From positions 62,001 through 126,000 of the forward strand of contig NZ_PDJU01000010.1 of NCBI RefSeq assembly GCF_004116455.1: a DNA stretch of 64,000 nucleotides, read 5' to 3'. The DNA is from Arcobacter sp. F155. GTDB lineage: Bacteria > Campylobacterota > Campylobacteria > Campylobacterales > Arcobacteraceae. The notes beneath the pieces were generated by a model. It was given only the letters and a program-made list of their open reading frames with translations, was not told where the DNA came from and ran no database searches. Position 1 is the first letter of the stretch, and the number at the start of each line of letters is the position of its first letter. Positions 1-8,847 of the stretch are shown one piece after another. The position numbers and the translations under genes were made by a program.

Positions 1-672
1 CATCAATACCCTACAGGTAAAACTATTCCTATTTCAAATAGAATTGAGCTTATTAACTGGGCTTGTGAAAACGATAGTTATATTATAGAAGATGACTATG
101 ATAGTGAGTTAAGTTATAACAATAGACCAATACCCTCTTTACAAGGAATAAATGATAACCAAAGAGTTATTTACTCTGGAACATTTTCTAAAGCTTTATC
201 CCCTGCTATTAGAGTAAGTTATATAGTTTTACCTAAAAAGCTAGTAGCTATTTATAAAGATATTTTTCATTTCTCTTTTTCTGGTGTTCCTTTAGATATG
301 CAAAAGAGTTTAGAACTATTTATAAAAGAAGGTTACTGGGATAAACATATAAGAAAAATGAGAACTCTAAATAAGAAAAAACATGACCTTATGAAAAAGG
401 CTATAAAAGAGTATTTAAAAAATAGTGTTGAGATTATAAGAGAAGGAAGTGGTTTAGCTATTTTAATAAAAGCAAAAGTAGAAATTGATTGGGAGAAGTT
501 AGATATATTTTTAGAAGAAAACTCTATTAAAATATATTCAACTACTTGTGATACAAACCTAAATGACAACACTTTATACCTAGGATTTGGTTGCTTTAAA
601 GAAGATGAGATTTCAATTGCTGTAGAATCATTTGCAAAACAATGGTTTAAAGCTATTAAAAAAACTAAGTAA
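1..672 (+). CDS. MocR/PdxR-type GntR-family regulator, aminotransferase-like domain (5' truncated by window)
   Basis: The frame is open from base 1, so the gene starts upstream; the N-terminal winged helix is outside the window. What remains is the fold-type I PLP domain typical of MocR regulators: HQYPTG at the start, then EDDYDSE, then GTFSKALSPAIR, whose Lys is the expected PLP-binding residue. The internal ATG at 298 is not the true start. These proteins usually sense PLP or an amino compound and control a nearby gene; the target cannot be read here. It ends 12 bases before an ABC ATPase gene. A decayed copy of a similar C-terminus lies at 21997-22113. Confidence 0.88.
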   Translation, partial: HQYPTGKTIPISNRIELINWACENDSYIIEDDYDSELSYNNRPIPSLQGINDNQRVIYSGTFSKALSPAIRVSYIVLPKKLVAIYKDIFHFSFSGVPLDMQKSLELFIKEGYWDKHIRKMRTLNKKKHDLMKKAIKEYLKNSVEIIREGSGLAILIKAKVEIDWEKLDIFLEENSIKIYSTTCDTNLNDNTLYLGFGCFKEDEISIAVESFAKQWFKAIKKTK

Positions 673-684
673 AAGGATCTTTTC

Positions 685-1473
685 ATGAATATTATAGATT
701 TTGAAAATATTAATGTAGGCTATGATGAGAAGATTGTACTAAAAGATATCACGTTAAAAATAAAAGAGAAAGAGCACTGGGCTATTTTAGGTGCAAATGG
801 TTCAGGTAAATCTACTCTTATGAAACTTATACAATCTGAGATTCATCCAAGAAGAACTTCAAAGTTTAAAAAAGAGATTTTAGGTAAGTCTACTTATTCT
901 GTTTTTGAACTAAGAAAAAGTCTAGGTATTATCACAAATGATTTACATAACTACTTTGCAAGAGAAGGAAGTTTTCTTACAGGATATAAAGTTGTATTAA
1001 GTGGGCATTATAGTTCTATAGGAGTTTATACTTTCCAAGACTTCTCACAAGAGCAATTAAATAAAGCAAAAGAAGTTATGAACTTTCTTGAAATAGAACA
1101 TTTAAAAGATAAAAAAGTAAATGAGATGTCAACAGGAGAACTTAGAAAGTGTATTGTAGCACGAGCCTTAATTCATAGTCCAAAAGCATTTATTCTTGAT
1201 GAACCAACAGTTGGCTTAGATATAAAAGCACAAATAAACTTTATAAAAATGCTTAAAAAACTTTCAAAAGAAGCAAGTATTATCTTAGTAACTCACCATT
1301 TAGAAGAGATATTTGAAGAAATAGATAATATCGCACTAATTCATAATAATACAATCTACAAACAAGGCAAAAAAGAAGAGTTACTTACAAGCAAAAACTT
1401 ATCTTCTATCTTTGATACAGAAATTCATGTTAATGAAAAAAACAATAGATACTTTATAGAAGAGATTTTATAA
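685..1473 (+). CDS. ABC transporter ATP-binding protein (YlmA/ModF-like)
   Basis: This 262-residue protein is a single ABC ATPase domain. Walker A is GANGSGKST near residue 38, the signature is the divergent MSTGELRK, Walker B is AFILDEP, and the switch His follows in VTHHLEE. No permease gene is adjacent, so the membrane partner is unknown or absent; family members of this type include B. subtilis YlmA. An AGGA ribosome site precedes the ATG by about 8 bases. It follows the MocR gene closely and is probably co-transcribed with it. Substrate is not predictable. Confidence 0.85.
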   Translation: MNIIDFENINVGYDEKIVLKDITLKIKEKEHWAILGANGSGKSTLMKLIQSEIHPRRTSKFKKEILGKSTYSVFELRKSLGIITNDLHNYFAREGSFLTGYKVVLSGHYSSIGVYTFQDFSQEQLNKAKEVMNFLEIEHLKDKKVNEMSTGELRKCIVARALIHSPKAFILDEPTVGLDIKAQINFIKMLKKLSKEASIILVTHHLEEIFEEIDNIALIHNNTIYKQGKKEELLTSKNLSSIFDTEIHVNEKNNRYFIEEIL

Positions 1474-1487
1474 TCTCCTCTATACTT

Positions 1488-2372
1488 TTAGCTTCTACTA
1501 CGTAACAAAACAAAAGTAGCAAATGATGAAATCAAAATCCCTACTATCATCCAAATATTTATAAACTTAAATTCAAATACTAGTAAAAGAAGTGCAATAG
1601 CTGCTGGGTTTAAATACACATAAGACATAACTTTCTTAGGACCTAAATGAATAGTTCCCTTTTGATAAAGATATGAAGTTACTAAAGTAGCAGCTATACT
1701 TAGATAAGCCATAGATAAAAACTGCGAGCTATTTATCTTATTCCACTCTAAAGGAATATCAAAAGCTATCAAAGCAATACTCATCCAAATACTTCCACCC
1801 ACAAGAGTTAGAAATACTAATACCACTAACTTATCATCTTCTTTATGAAAATACTTTGCACATACTGAGTATAAAGCCATACATACAATAGAAGCAATAA
1901 ACAAAATATCCCCTTGATTTAAAGCTAGAGATAAAAACATTTGTAAACTACCTTTGAATACTACAATACAAGTTCCAAGTATCCCTAAAAAGTAAACTAA
2001 GTACTGCTTTGAAGGAATTTTTTGTTTAAATACAAAAATAGAGAATATAGCTGTAAGTAAAGGTACAAGTGTAAATAGCGTTCCAGTGTTAAGTGCTGTT
2101 GTATACTCTAAAGATTTAAATAGTCCAATAAAGTATAAAGAGTAAAAAAAGCTAATAATCATAGCTCTTTTAAAAGTAAAAGTTATTAGTCTTCTAAACT
2201 CTTTATTTAATAAAACAATTGGAGCTAAAATAACAGATGCAATCACAAATCTAAGAAGTGTAATTGAGATAGGGTCAATTATTCCAGATAACTTTTGAGA
2301 AACGATAAATGAACCAGCTACTAAAAATGTAGCAAATAAAATAATAAGATGAGAGTTTAACTCTTTTGACAT
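1488..2372 (-). CDS. EamA/DMT-family inner-membrane transporter
   Basis: The 294-residue protein is almost entirely hydrophobic, with about ten predicted membrane segments in two halves of five, the usual length and layout of drug/metabolite (EamA) exporters. It opens with a segment containing FIVSQKLSG and ends in a short basic tail. It is convergent with the ABC ATPase gene and divergent from the Crp-type regulator at 2483, which together with the AraC gene could control it. Substrate is unknown; amino acids or metabolites are common for the family. Confidence 0.85.
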   Translation of the reverse strand: MSKELNSHLIILFATFLVAGSFIVSQKLSGIIDPISITLLRFVIASVILAPIVLLNKEFRRLITFTFKRAMIISFFYSLYFIGLFKSLEYTTALNTGTLFTLVPLLTAIFSIFVFKQKIPSKQYLVYFLGILGTCIVVFKGSLQMFLSLALNQGDILFIASIVCMALYSVCAKYFHKEDDKLVVLVFLTLVGGSIWMSIALIAFDIPLEWNKINSSQFLSMAYLSIAATLVTSYLYQKGTIHLGPKKVMSYVYLNPAAIALLLLVFEFKFINIWMIVGILISSFATFVLLRSRS

Positions 2373-2482
2373 ATTCTTCCTTTTTTTGTAGAAGATTATT
2401 AAAATAATTTCTTTTTGTCATTTACATATGTTGATTTTTTAATAAATATATACTATTCTTTGCAAAAAATATATGAGATATT

Positions 2483-3088
2483 ATGAATATAGATAAAAAT
2501 GAAATTTTTGCTTCATTGAAAAATACTATGGACTCTTATACTAAGATTTCTGAAACTACTTGGAATGACTTTAAAGATATATGCACTATAAAAGAGATTA
2601 AAAAAAATGACTATGCCTTTGAACTATATGATAAAATTGATGCTATCTCTTTTGTTTATAAAGGACTATTTAGAACCTTCTCTACAAATGAACATGGAGA
2701 AGAGTACACAAAAAACTTCTTTTGGGAGACTAGATTTTATGGTCCTATGGTTGCACTACTTTCAAATACTGAAAATACCTCATCAGTTCAAGCTATTGAA
2801 GACTCTATTGTTGTAGATATAAACCATACAAAATATAGAGAGCTTTTAGCAAAGTATGAAGACTTGAAGATGTATCATATTTTATATTTAGAAAAACATT
2901 GGATATTACAAAAAGACCATAACACTTATGCACTAGTTTTAGAAGATGCCCAAGTTAGATATGAAAGATTTTTAAAAGAGTTTGAGCATATCTTATCAAG
3001 ACTATCTCAACACCATATTGCTTCATACTTAGGTATCTCACCTACTCATCTTAGTAGAATAAGAAAATCTCTAAAGAGTAAAAAATGA
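2483..3088 (+). CDS. Crp/Fnr-family transcriptional regulator
   Basis: A 201-residue protein with an N-terminal cyclic-nucleotide-binding-like beta-roll (about residues 25-130) and a C-terminal helix-turn-helix reading SYLGISPTHLSRIRKSL. It has no N-terminal cysteine cluster, so it is not an Fnr-type iron-sulfur sensor, and the cAMP pocket residues are not obvious. Its stop overlaps the start of the AraC gene at 3085 (ATGA), so the two regulators are translationally coupled. It is divergent from the EamA exporter gene, a likely target. Confidence 0.85.
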   Translation: MNIDKNEIFASLKNTMDSYTKISETTWNDFKDICTIKEIKKNDYAFELYDKIDAISFVYKGLFRTFSTNEHGEEYTKNFFWETRFYGPMVALLSNTENTSSVQAIEDSIVVDINHTKYRELLAKYEDLKMYHILYLEKHWILQKDHNTYALVLEDAQVRYERFLKEFEHILSRLSQHHIASYLGISPTHLSRIRKSLKSKK

Positions 3089-3894
3089 CAAAACACTCTA
3101 TTATGAAAGAGATAGCTTTCAATGAACACAAACTTATCTTTAAACATATAAATAAAAAACACTCCTTTGCTAAACATATACATGAAGATAACTATATGCT
3201 TGGACTTTGTATAGAAGGTAAAGGAGTGTTTTCAATGGACAATAAAGAAAACGAAGTAAAAGAGAAAATGCTTTTTATTGTACCACCTAATACTGTTCAT
3301 GCTTGTAACTCTTATAATGTTGATGGAAGATGGAGCTTTTTAACTTGTTTCATACCAAAGGAGTTTTTTGAAAGTATTGCTAATAGTATTTGCTCTAAAA
3401 GTAACTATACTTTCAAAGAGTATTTCATAAAAGATGAGATGTTATTTGAGTATTTAGAAGAGCTTATAAAAACAACTTTGCACTCTGAGAAACTAATTTC
3501 AGAAGAGATAATAAACTTTATATCTTTACTTTGTGAAAAGTATATGACATATAAAGAAAAAATCAAAACAATAGAAAATGAAAAGTTTGAACTACTATTT
3601 AAATATCTAAAAGAAGAGAGTTATGACCTAAAAGAGTTAAACTTTTACAAAATGGCTGAGGTCATGAAAATGAATCCTTACTATTTTCATAGAACTTTTT
3701 CTAAAACAATTGGTCTTACACCACAAAGTTTTATAAACTTTTTAAGAGTTTCAAAGGCAACCAAACTTTTAAAAGAGCATGAGTCTTTAGCTTCTATTGC
3801 ACAAGAGTGTGGGTTTTATGATCAAGCACACTTTACAAAAGAGTTTAAAAAATATCATGGAATCACACCAACAAATTTTAAAAATATTTCTTAA
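3085..3894 (+). CDS. AraC-family regulator with N-terminal cupin
   Basis: The 269-residue protein has a cupin-type sensor half: FAKHIHEDNYMLGLCIEGKG carries the expected His residues and PPNTVHACN follows. The C-terminal AraC domain has two helix-turn-helix motifs, the second reading SIAQECGFYDQAHFTKEFKKYHGITP, broken here only by description. Its first codon lies within the end of the Crp-type gene (4-base overlap). It probably senses a small metabolite and regulates either the EamA exporter upstream or the SLC13-like transporter downstream. Confidence 0.87.
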   Translation: MTKHSIMKEIAFNEHKLIFKHINKKHSFAKHIHEDNYMLGLCIEGKGVFSMDNKENEVKEKMLFIVPPNTVHACNSYNVDGRWSFLTCFIPKEFFESIANSICSKSNYTFKEYFIKDEMLFEYLEELIKTTLHSEKLISEEIINFISLLCEKYMTYKEKIKTIENEKFELLFKYLKEESYDLKELNFYKMAEVMKMNPYYFHRTFSKTIGLTPQSFINFLRVSKATKLLKEHESLASIAQECGFYDQAHFTKEFKKYHGITPTNFKNIS

Positions 3895-3965
3895 TTGTTC
3901 AAAATATTACAATACAAAGATTTCTATACTTGATAAAATCCTATAAAACAAAAGGATAAACTCTT

Positions 3966-5312
3966 ATGATAAAAAATATTGCTTTTATTTGTATTCCCTT
4001 ATTTTTATATTTTATTTTAAATAGTTTTATTGGGGAAACAAAAGATTTAATACTAATCACTTTGATTCTTTCTACTATTGCTTATTGGGCAACAAATATA
4101 ATACCTTTGTATTTTTCATCACTTATATTTTTATTTACTTGTTTGGTATTTGCACTAAGTCCTAAAGAGATAGTCTTTTCTGGTTTCTCCTCTTCTGCTT
4201 TTTGGTTAGTTTTTTCTGGTATGTTAATTGCAACTGCTATAAAAAATGTAAACCTAAACAATAGATTCTCTAACTTCTTTTCTATAATCAAGGATATTAG
4301 CTATTTAAAACTTCTAATCTATATTTCTATATTCAGTGTGGCATTTAGCTTTTTGATGCCTTCTAGTGTAGTTAGAGTTGTTTTATTAGTACCTTTAGCT
4401 ATAACTATTGCAAAAGCTTTAGGCTTTGAAGAAAAGGACAAAGGATATATTGGAATACTGCTTACTTTTATACTTTGTACTTCTATTCCAGCCTTTACTG
4501 TTTTACCTGCAAATGTTCCAAATATGATATTAGGTGGACTTACAAAAGAGATTTATGATTTTGAGCTTTTATTTTCTCATTATTTATTATCAAACTTCTT
4601 TGTTTTGGGTTTTTTAAAAAACATTATAATTGTTGCTTTAATATACCTATTTTTCAAAGATAAGATAAAACATAACAAACTAAAAAAAGAGAATAGCTCT
4701 TTTAGTAAAAATGAAAAAATAGTTATGATAACTCTTTCTATCATGCTTCTATTTTGGTTGACTGACTTTATTCATAAAATCTCACCTAGTGTAATAGCTA
4801 TGATTGGAGTTTTATTTTTAGCATATCCAAGTATAAATATCATAAAAAGCAAAGATATAAATAGTATCAACTTTTCTTCTCTGATTTTTGTAGCTGCTAT
4901 TATAAGTCTTGGAAGTATTGTTGCAAATAATGAGTTTATAAAAGAGAGTTTACTTAATATCATAAACTTATACACACCATCAGAACATGAGTTATATGAC
5001 TATATAAAAATCACTACCTTGATGTCTTTAAGTGGGATTATTATCACGCAACCAACTATTCCAGCTATCTTTACTCCAATGGCAGAACACCTAAGTAGTA
5101 TAAGTAGTTTTTCATTAAATGAAATCTTTATGATGCAAGTTGCTGCTTTTTCTAATGTTTATTTTCCATTTCAAGCTCCACCTTTAGCAGTGGGACTTGC
5201 TTTATCTGGAATCAAACAAAAATATATGTTAAAAGTAGTACTTGTGTTAGCTATTATCTCTATTGTGTTTTTATATCCTTTAGAGTTTTATTGGATGAAA
5301 TTTATAGCGTAA
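3966..5312 (+). CDS. SLC13/DASS-like anion permease
   Basis: A 448-residue polytopic membrane protein with roughly eleven hydrophobic segments. Features resembling SLC13-type carriers are the early WATNIIPLY segment, FSGFSSSAFWLVFSGMLIA near residue 80, and a repeated late segment with QPTIPAIFTPMAEHL. Family members carry di- and tricarboxylates, sulfate or related anions, often with sodium. It lies 71 bases after the AraC gene. It differs clearly from the second DASS-type protein at 46904. Substrate is not predictable. Confidence 0.75.
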   Translation: MIKNIAFICIPLFLYFILNSFIGETKDLILITLILSTIAYWATNIIPLYFSSLIFLFTCLVFALSPKEIVFSGFSSSAFWLVFSGMLIATAIKNVNLNNRFSNFFSIIKDISYLKLLIYISIFSVAFSFLMPSSVVRVVLLVPLAITIAKALGFEEKDKGYIGILLTFILCTSIPAFTVLPANVPNMILGGLTKEIYDFELLFSHYLLSNFFVLGFLKNIIIVALIYLFFKDKIKHNKLKKENSSFSKNEKIVMITLSIMLLFWLTDFIHKISPSVIAMIGVLFLAYPSINIIKSKDINSINFSSLIFVAAIISLGSIVANNEFIKESLLNIINLYTPSEHELYDYIKITTLMSLSGIIITQPTIPAIFTPMAEHLSSISSFSLNEIFMMQVAAFSNVYFPFQAPPLAVGLALSGIKQKYMLKVVLVLAIISIVFLYPLEFYWMKFIA

Positions 5313-5400
5313 CTGTTTTAGTAGCTTTTAAAAGGTTTTTAACTAAAGTTCAATTTAGTAATGATATTCAATACTAATAATAAAATCTTTTGGAGTTACT

Positions 5401-5742
5401 TTGGGTTTAGAGTTTGCAATATATTTTTTAGCAGCATTTTTTGAAATATTAGGATGTTATAGTTTTTGGATGGTTTTTAAACTTCAAAAATCTTCTTTAT
5501 GGCTTTTTACAGGTGTTGTCTCTTTAGTTTTTTTTGCCTATTTACTTACAAAAGTAAATTTAGAGTTTGCGGGACGAGCTTATGCTATTTATGGAGGTAT
5601 TTATATTATCTCTTCTTTGGTTTGGCTATTTTTAGTAGAAAAACAAGCTTTTAATAAATGGGATATTATAGGTTCTTTAGTTGTATTTGCGGGAATTTGT
5701 ATTATTCTTTTTGGAAATCAAAAAGCTATAAGTAGTATATAA
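5401..5742 (+). CDS. YnfA/UPF0060-family small membrane protein
   Basis: 113 residues with four membrane segments and the family pattern FFEILGCYSFW near the start and GRAYAIYGGIYI in the middle. The start is TTG, chosen because a TGGAG ribosome site lies just upstream at about 5392 and no ATG fits. Function of the family is not established; it resembles small multidrug resistance proteins in size and topology. It ends at a bidirectional terminator shared with the convergent zinc-ribbon gene. Confidence 0.85.
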   Translation: MGLEFAIYFLAAFFEILGCYSFWMVFKLQKSSLWLFTGVVSLVFFAYLLTKVNLEFAGRAYAIYGGIYIISSLVWLFLVEKQAFNKWDIIGSLVVFAGICIILFGNQKAISSI

Positions 5743-5767
5743 ATGAGAGTAATTAAACTCTCATTTT
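5741..5767. terminator. Bidirectional intrinsic terminator
   Basis: A hairpin with arms AAATGAGAGT and ACTCTCATTT around a six-base AATTAA loop sits between two convergent genes, with T-rich sequence on the plus side and A-rich on the other. Confidence 0.75.
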
Positions 5768-5768
5768 A

Positions 5769-6119
5769 TTAGTTAGATTTTTTAACAAACTCTTGTTTTA
5801 GTTTGATTGCTCCAACTCCAGAAATCTTACAGTCGATATTGTGACCGTCATTTCCTTCTACAAGTCTGATACCTTTTACTTTTGTACCAACTTTAATACC
5901 AGAAGAGCTTCCTTTTACTTTAAGATCTTTGATAACTGTTACATCATCTCCATCTTGTAAAATCGTACCATTTGCATCTTTTACTACTAGTGTATCTTCA
6001 TCTTCAGTTTCTACTGCATCTTTTGACCATTCGTGCGCACACTCTGGACAGATTAGTAAACTTCCATCTTCATAAGTATATTCACTATTACACTTAGGAC
6101 AATTTGGTAATTGCTCCAT
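5769..6119 (-). CDS. PhnA/YjdM-family zinc-ribbon protein
   Basis: 116 residues. The N-terminus has a zinc ribbon with two CxxC pairs ([21 protein letters not shown]), followed by the family's beta-rich domain with [25 protein letters not shown]. The family was named after phosphonate utilisation but a direct catalytic role in that pathway is not supported, and no phosphonate degradation genes are nearby. It is transcribed alone toward the YnfA gene. Confidence 0.9.
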   Translation of the reverse strand: MEQLPNCPKCNSEYTYEDGSLLICPECAHEWSKDAVETEDEDTLVVKDANGTILQDGDDVTVIKDLKVKGSSSGIKVGTKVKGIRLVEGNDGHNIDCKISGVGAIKLKQEFVKKSN

Positions 6120-6185
6120 TTCTTTCCTTTGACTTAATATAATTATAAGCGCATGTTATCATAAGTTTGGTTACATATGGGTTAA

Positions 6186-6995
6186 TTATATATATCGAAG
6201 TATTGAGTTTACCTCATCCTCTTCTAAAGAAAAGCTTTTTATATCTAAGTCTTGTTGCATATGAGTTTTAGAAGTAGTTCCATTAAGTGGAGTTATTCCA
6301 AGATGATTTAAAAACTTATAAAATATTTGAGGAACTGTTCTTTTATAGTTCTTTGCTAAAGTTTGTATCTCATCAAGCTTTAGTAACTGAGGATTTGCCG
6401 TTAGTGACCAAAAACTTTGATACATAATACCTTTTTGTCTTGCAAACTCTCGTATTTCTTTATCGTAAGAAGTTTCAGCATAAAACCTGTTTTGTATCAC
6501 CTTTGGTTTTACCTTTGCAATATCATAAAGATAGGCAAGTAAATTTATGTCATAACAATTTGAAATACCTATTTGCCCTACTTCACCAGAGATAACAAAC
6601 TCTTCCATAGTCTTATATACTTTTATTAAATCTTCTAATGGAGCAAAAGGTGAATGAATAAGATAAGAGTCTATAAAATCTACTTTTAGATTTTGTTTTG
6701 ATTTGTAAAATGATTTTTCAAGTTGAGTCAAAATATCATCACTAGCTTCATATGGCATATTTGTTCTATCTTGCCCTGCTATTGGAGTGAACTTTGTTTG
6801 TATAAAAATATCTTCTCTTTTTATACCATTTTTAATAGCATTTTCAAGCCCTATTCCAACTAAGTCTTCTCTGTAGTGTTTTGGTTGACAAGCAGTATCA
6901 ATAGCTTTGAAACCACACAAAAGTGCTTCTTCTACTAAAGAAGCCGTATTCTCTTTTTTCCATGCTGTTCCATAAATCATATTTGGCATAATCAA
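6186..6995 (-). CDS. Aldo/keto reductase
   Basis: A 269-residue NADPH-dependent oxidoreductase of the AKR fold. The tetrad is visible: Asp in FKAIDTACQ, Tyr in KHYREDLVG, Lys in FIQTKF, His in SYLIHSPF. The spacing between the Asp and Tyr motifs is longer than the usual DTAxxYGNE, so this is a divergent member. It is the last gene of a minus-strand set with a racemase (5 bases apart) and a GyrI-like protein. Carbonyl substrate unknown. Confidence 0.85.
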   Translation of the reverse strand: MIMPNMIYGTAWKKENTASLVEEALLCGFKAIDTACQPKHYREDLVGIGLENAIKNGIKREDIFIQTKFTPIAGQDRTNMPYEASDDILTQLEKSFYKSKQNLKVDFIDSYLIHSPFAPLEDLIKVYKTMEEFVISGEVGQIGISNCYDINLLAYLYDIAKVKPKVIQNRFYAETSYDKEIREFARQKGIMYQSFWSLTANPQLLKLDEIQTLAKNYKRTVPQIFYKFLNHLGITPLNGTTSKTHMQQDLDIKSFSLEEDEVNSILRYI

Positions 6996-7000
6996 TCCTT

Positions 7001-7693
7001 TTAATTAAGGGCTTTATTTACAGCCTCAATTGCATGTATATATGTTGTATCAAATAGTTTTGTTTGAGTATCTTTTTGAGATACTAACATTCCTATTTCT
7101 GTACAACCTAAAATAACACCTTGTGCACCTTTATTTTCAAGTGAGTCTATTATTCGTAAGTACTCTTTTTTTGATGATTCTTTTATCTCACCTTTACATA
7201 ACTCTTCATAAATGATTTCATGAACTATTTTTATATCTTCATCATTGGGAACAATTACTTCAATATCAAAATTATCTTGTATACTATTTTTATAAAAATC
7301 TTGTTGCATAGTAAAAGCCGTACCCAAAAGTCCTACTTTTTTAATACCATCTTCTTGAAGTTTTTTTCCAGTAGCATTTGCAATATGTAAAATAGGAATA
7401 TCAATATTTTCTTGTATAGTAGGAGCTACTTTGTGCATAGTGTTTGTACATATAACTAGAAAGTTGGCACTTGCATTTTGAATATTTCTAGCAGCTTCGC
7501 TTAATATCTTTGCAGTTTCATCCCACTTTCCCTCGTGTTGAAGTTTTTCTATCTCACCAAAATCTACACTATAGATGACTACTTTAGCACTATGTAATCC
7601 ACCAAGTTGTTTTTTAACTTCTTCGTTGATTTGTTTATAGTATAAAGCTGTACTTTCCCAGCTCATTCCACCAAGTAGTCCTATAGTTTTCAT
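7001..7693 (-). CDS. Aspartate/glutamate racemase family protein
   Basis: 230 residues with the family start IGLLGGMSWEST and the two catalytic cysteine motifs CTNTMH (near residue 82) and GCTEIG (near residue 195). This is the cofactor-independent two-base racemase fold, closest in look to RacX/YgeA-type broad amino acid racemases rather than MurI. It lies between the AKR gene and a GyrI-like gene with short gaps, suggesting one operon. Confidence 0.9.
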   Translation of the reverse strand: MKTIGLLGGMSWESTALYYKQINEEVKKQLGGLHSAKVVIYSVDFGEIEKLQHEGKWDETAKILSEAARNIQNASANFLVICTNTMHKVAPTIQENIDIPILHIANATGKKLQEDGIKKVGLLGTAFTMQQDFYKNSIQDNFDIEVIVPNDEDIKIVHEIIYEELCKGEIKESSKKEYLRIIDSLENKGAQGVILGCTEIGMLVSQKDTQTKLFDTTYIHAIEAVNKALN

Positions 7694-7701
7694 CTAATTC
7701 C

Positions 7702-8148
7702 TTATTTTATAGAGATATAAATCTCTATCTCATCTTCTTTTGCATACTTTTCAAAATCATAATTGTATGCTCTTTCATACTCGCAAGCTTCTGATGCAAA
7801 GTAATCCCAAACATCTTTCCATGCTTCAATTACTACTTCTGGAAACTCTCCATTTTTTGTAAATACTAAATATTTGTCTTTTTCTATAGTGATAGCATTT
7901 TTAGGTTTTGTAACTTCTACAGCAATAGTATAATCATAATCAGAGTTTACATCACTTTCATATTTGTTATAAACTCCATACATAGCCATAGATTTTGCTT
8001 TATTGAAAGTTTTACCTTCTATGTTTTCTTCTGCATATTTATCCCATAAGGCTGGAATCTGTGCAGTTTCTTCGTTTAGTTCTTTTTCATTGTTTGTTCT
8101 TGTTGTAATACCTGCTACATAAAATTTTTCTAAATATTTTACTTTCAT
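7702..8148 (-). CDS. GyrI-like/AraC effector-binding domain protein
   Basis: A 148-residue stand-alone small-molecule-binding domain. It shows the usual KYLEKFYVAGITTRTN opening strand, a central IPALWDKY helix and MAMYGVYNKYE...YDYTIAVEV, and no DNA-binding region. Such domains bind cationic or hydrophobic ligands or inhibit gyrase (SbmC). It heads a three-gene minus-strand operon with a racemase and an AKR. Ligand unknown. Confidence 0.82.
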   Translation of the reverse strand: MKVKYLEKFYVAGITTRTNNEKELNEETAQIPALWDKYAEENIEGKTFNKAKSMAMYGVYNKYESDVNSDYDYTIAVEVTKPKNAITIEKDKYLVFTKNGEFPEVVIEAWKDVWDYFASEACEYERAYNYDFEKYAKEDEIEIYISIK

Positions 8149-8228
8149 TTGTCTCTTTCTTTTTTATTTATATTTATTATATTATCAAAAGAAAATAAAA
8201 GCAATTTGATAAGGTGAGGAAAAGATAA

Positions 8229-8254
8229 AATACATTGCCAAAAGGCAACGTATT
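8229..8254 (-). terminator. Intrinsic terminator of the YbhB-like gene
   Basis: Arms AATACaTTGCC and GGCAAcGTATT surround an AAAA loop; on the minus strand the stem is followed by TTTTATC. It overlaps the stop codon of the gene at 8253. Confidence 0.75.
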
Positions 8255-8777
8255 ATTTTTTATAGTAAGAGATTAAAGAGGCTTTAGCTAGAGCATGAGT
8301 ATTTAAATAGTAACCTACAATTGCAGGGTTTGTATTTTTGTCTAAACCTAGTTTATCAGTATCTAAAGCATATACTGTAAAAATATATCTATGTGCTTTA
8401 TCACCTTTGGGAGGACAAGCTCCACCAAAACCAGTTTTACCATAATTTGTAACACTTTGAATTATCTCTTTATCTTCTTTAGAACCAAAGCCTTTTTCTA
8501 AACTAAGTTTATCTTTTGGAATATCAAATACTACCCAATGCCACCAACCAGAACCAGTAGGAGCATCTGGGTCATAAACTGTAACAGCAAAAGATTTTGT
8601 TTCTTTTGGAGCATTTTCCCAAGCCAAATCAGGTGAAATATTTTCACCACTACAACCAAAACCGTTAAACTCTTGAGCTTTTGTTAGTTGTCCTTTTAAA
8701 GAACTACTTTTTAAAGTGAAGTTTTCTGCAAATAGACTAAGAGCTATAAAAGTTATAGCAAACAATATTTTTCTCAT
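8253..8777 (-). CDS. YbhB/YbcL (PEBP/Raf kinase inhibitor-like) protein, exported
   Basis: 174 residues starting with a cleavable signal peptide (MRKILFAITFIALSLFA, then ENF). The mature part has the bacterial PEBP hallmarks DPDAPTGSGWWHW, GKTGFGGACPPKGDKAHRY and a late NTHALAKA segment. It is expected in the periplasm. The biochemical role of bacterial members is not settled. It is a single-gene unit with its own terminator. Confidence 0.9.
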   Translation of the reverse strand: MRKILFAITFIALSLFAENFTLKSSSLKGQLTKAQEFNGFGCSGENISPDLAWENAPKETKSFAVTVYDPDAPTGSGWWHWVVFDIPKDKLSLEKGFGSKEDKEIIQSVTNYGKTGFGGACPPKGDKAHRYIFTVYALDTDKLGLDKNTNPAIVGYYLNTHALAKASLISYYKK

Positions 8778-8847
8778 ATATTTCCTTTTAGATTTTAAAG
8801 ATAAGAGATTATAAAAGAAAATAAAAATTTAAGATATTAGAAAAACT

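Noticed and set aside
333-686. Long antisense open frames over real genes (for example here and at 44641-44955, 10271-10651, 39112-39450)
   Set aside because: They are shadow frames produced by codon bias of well-supported genes and lack ribosome sites.
5769-6119. PhnA-like protein plus PhnCDE-like transporter as evidence for phosphonate degradation
   Set aside because: The two loci are 30 kb apart, no C-P lyase or phosphonatase genes are present, and the transporter sits beside selD.
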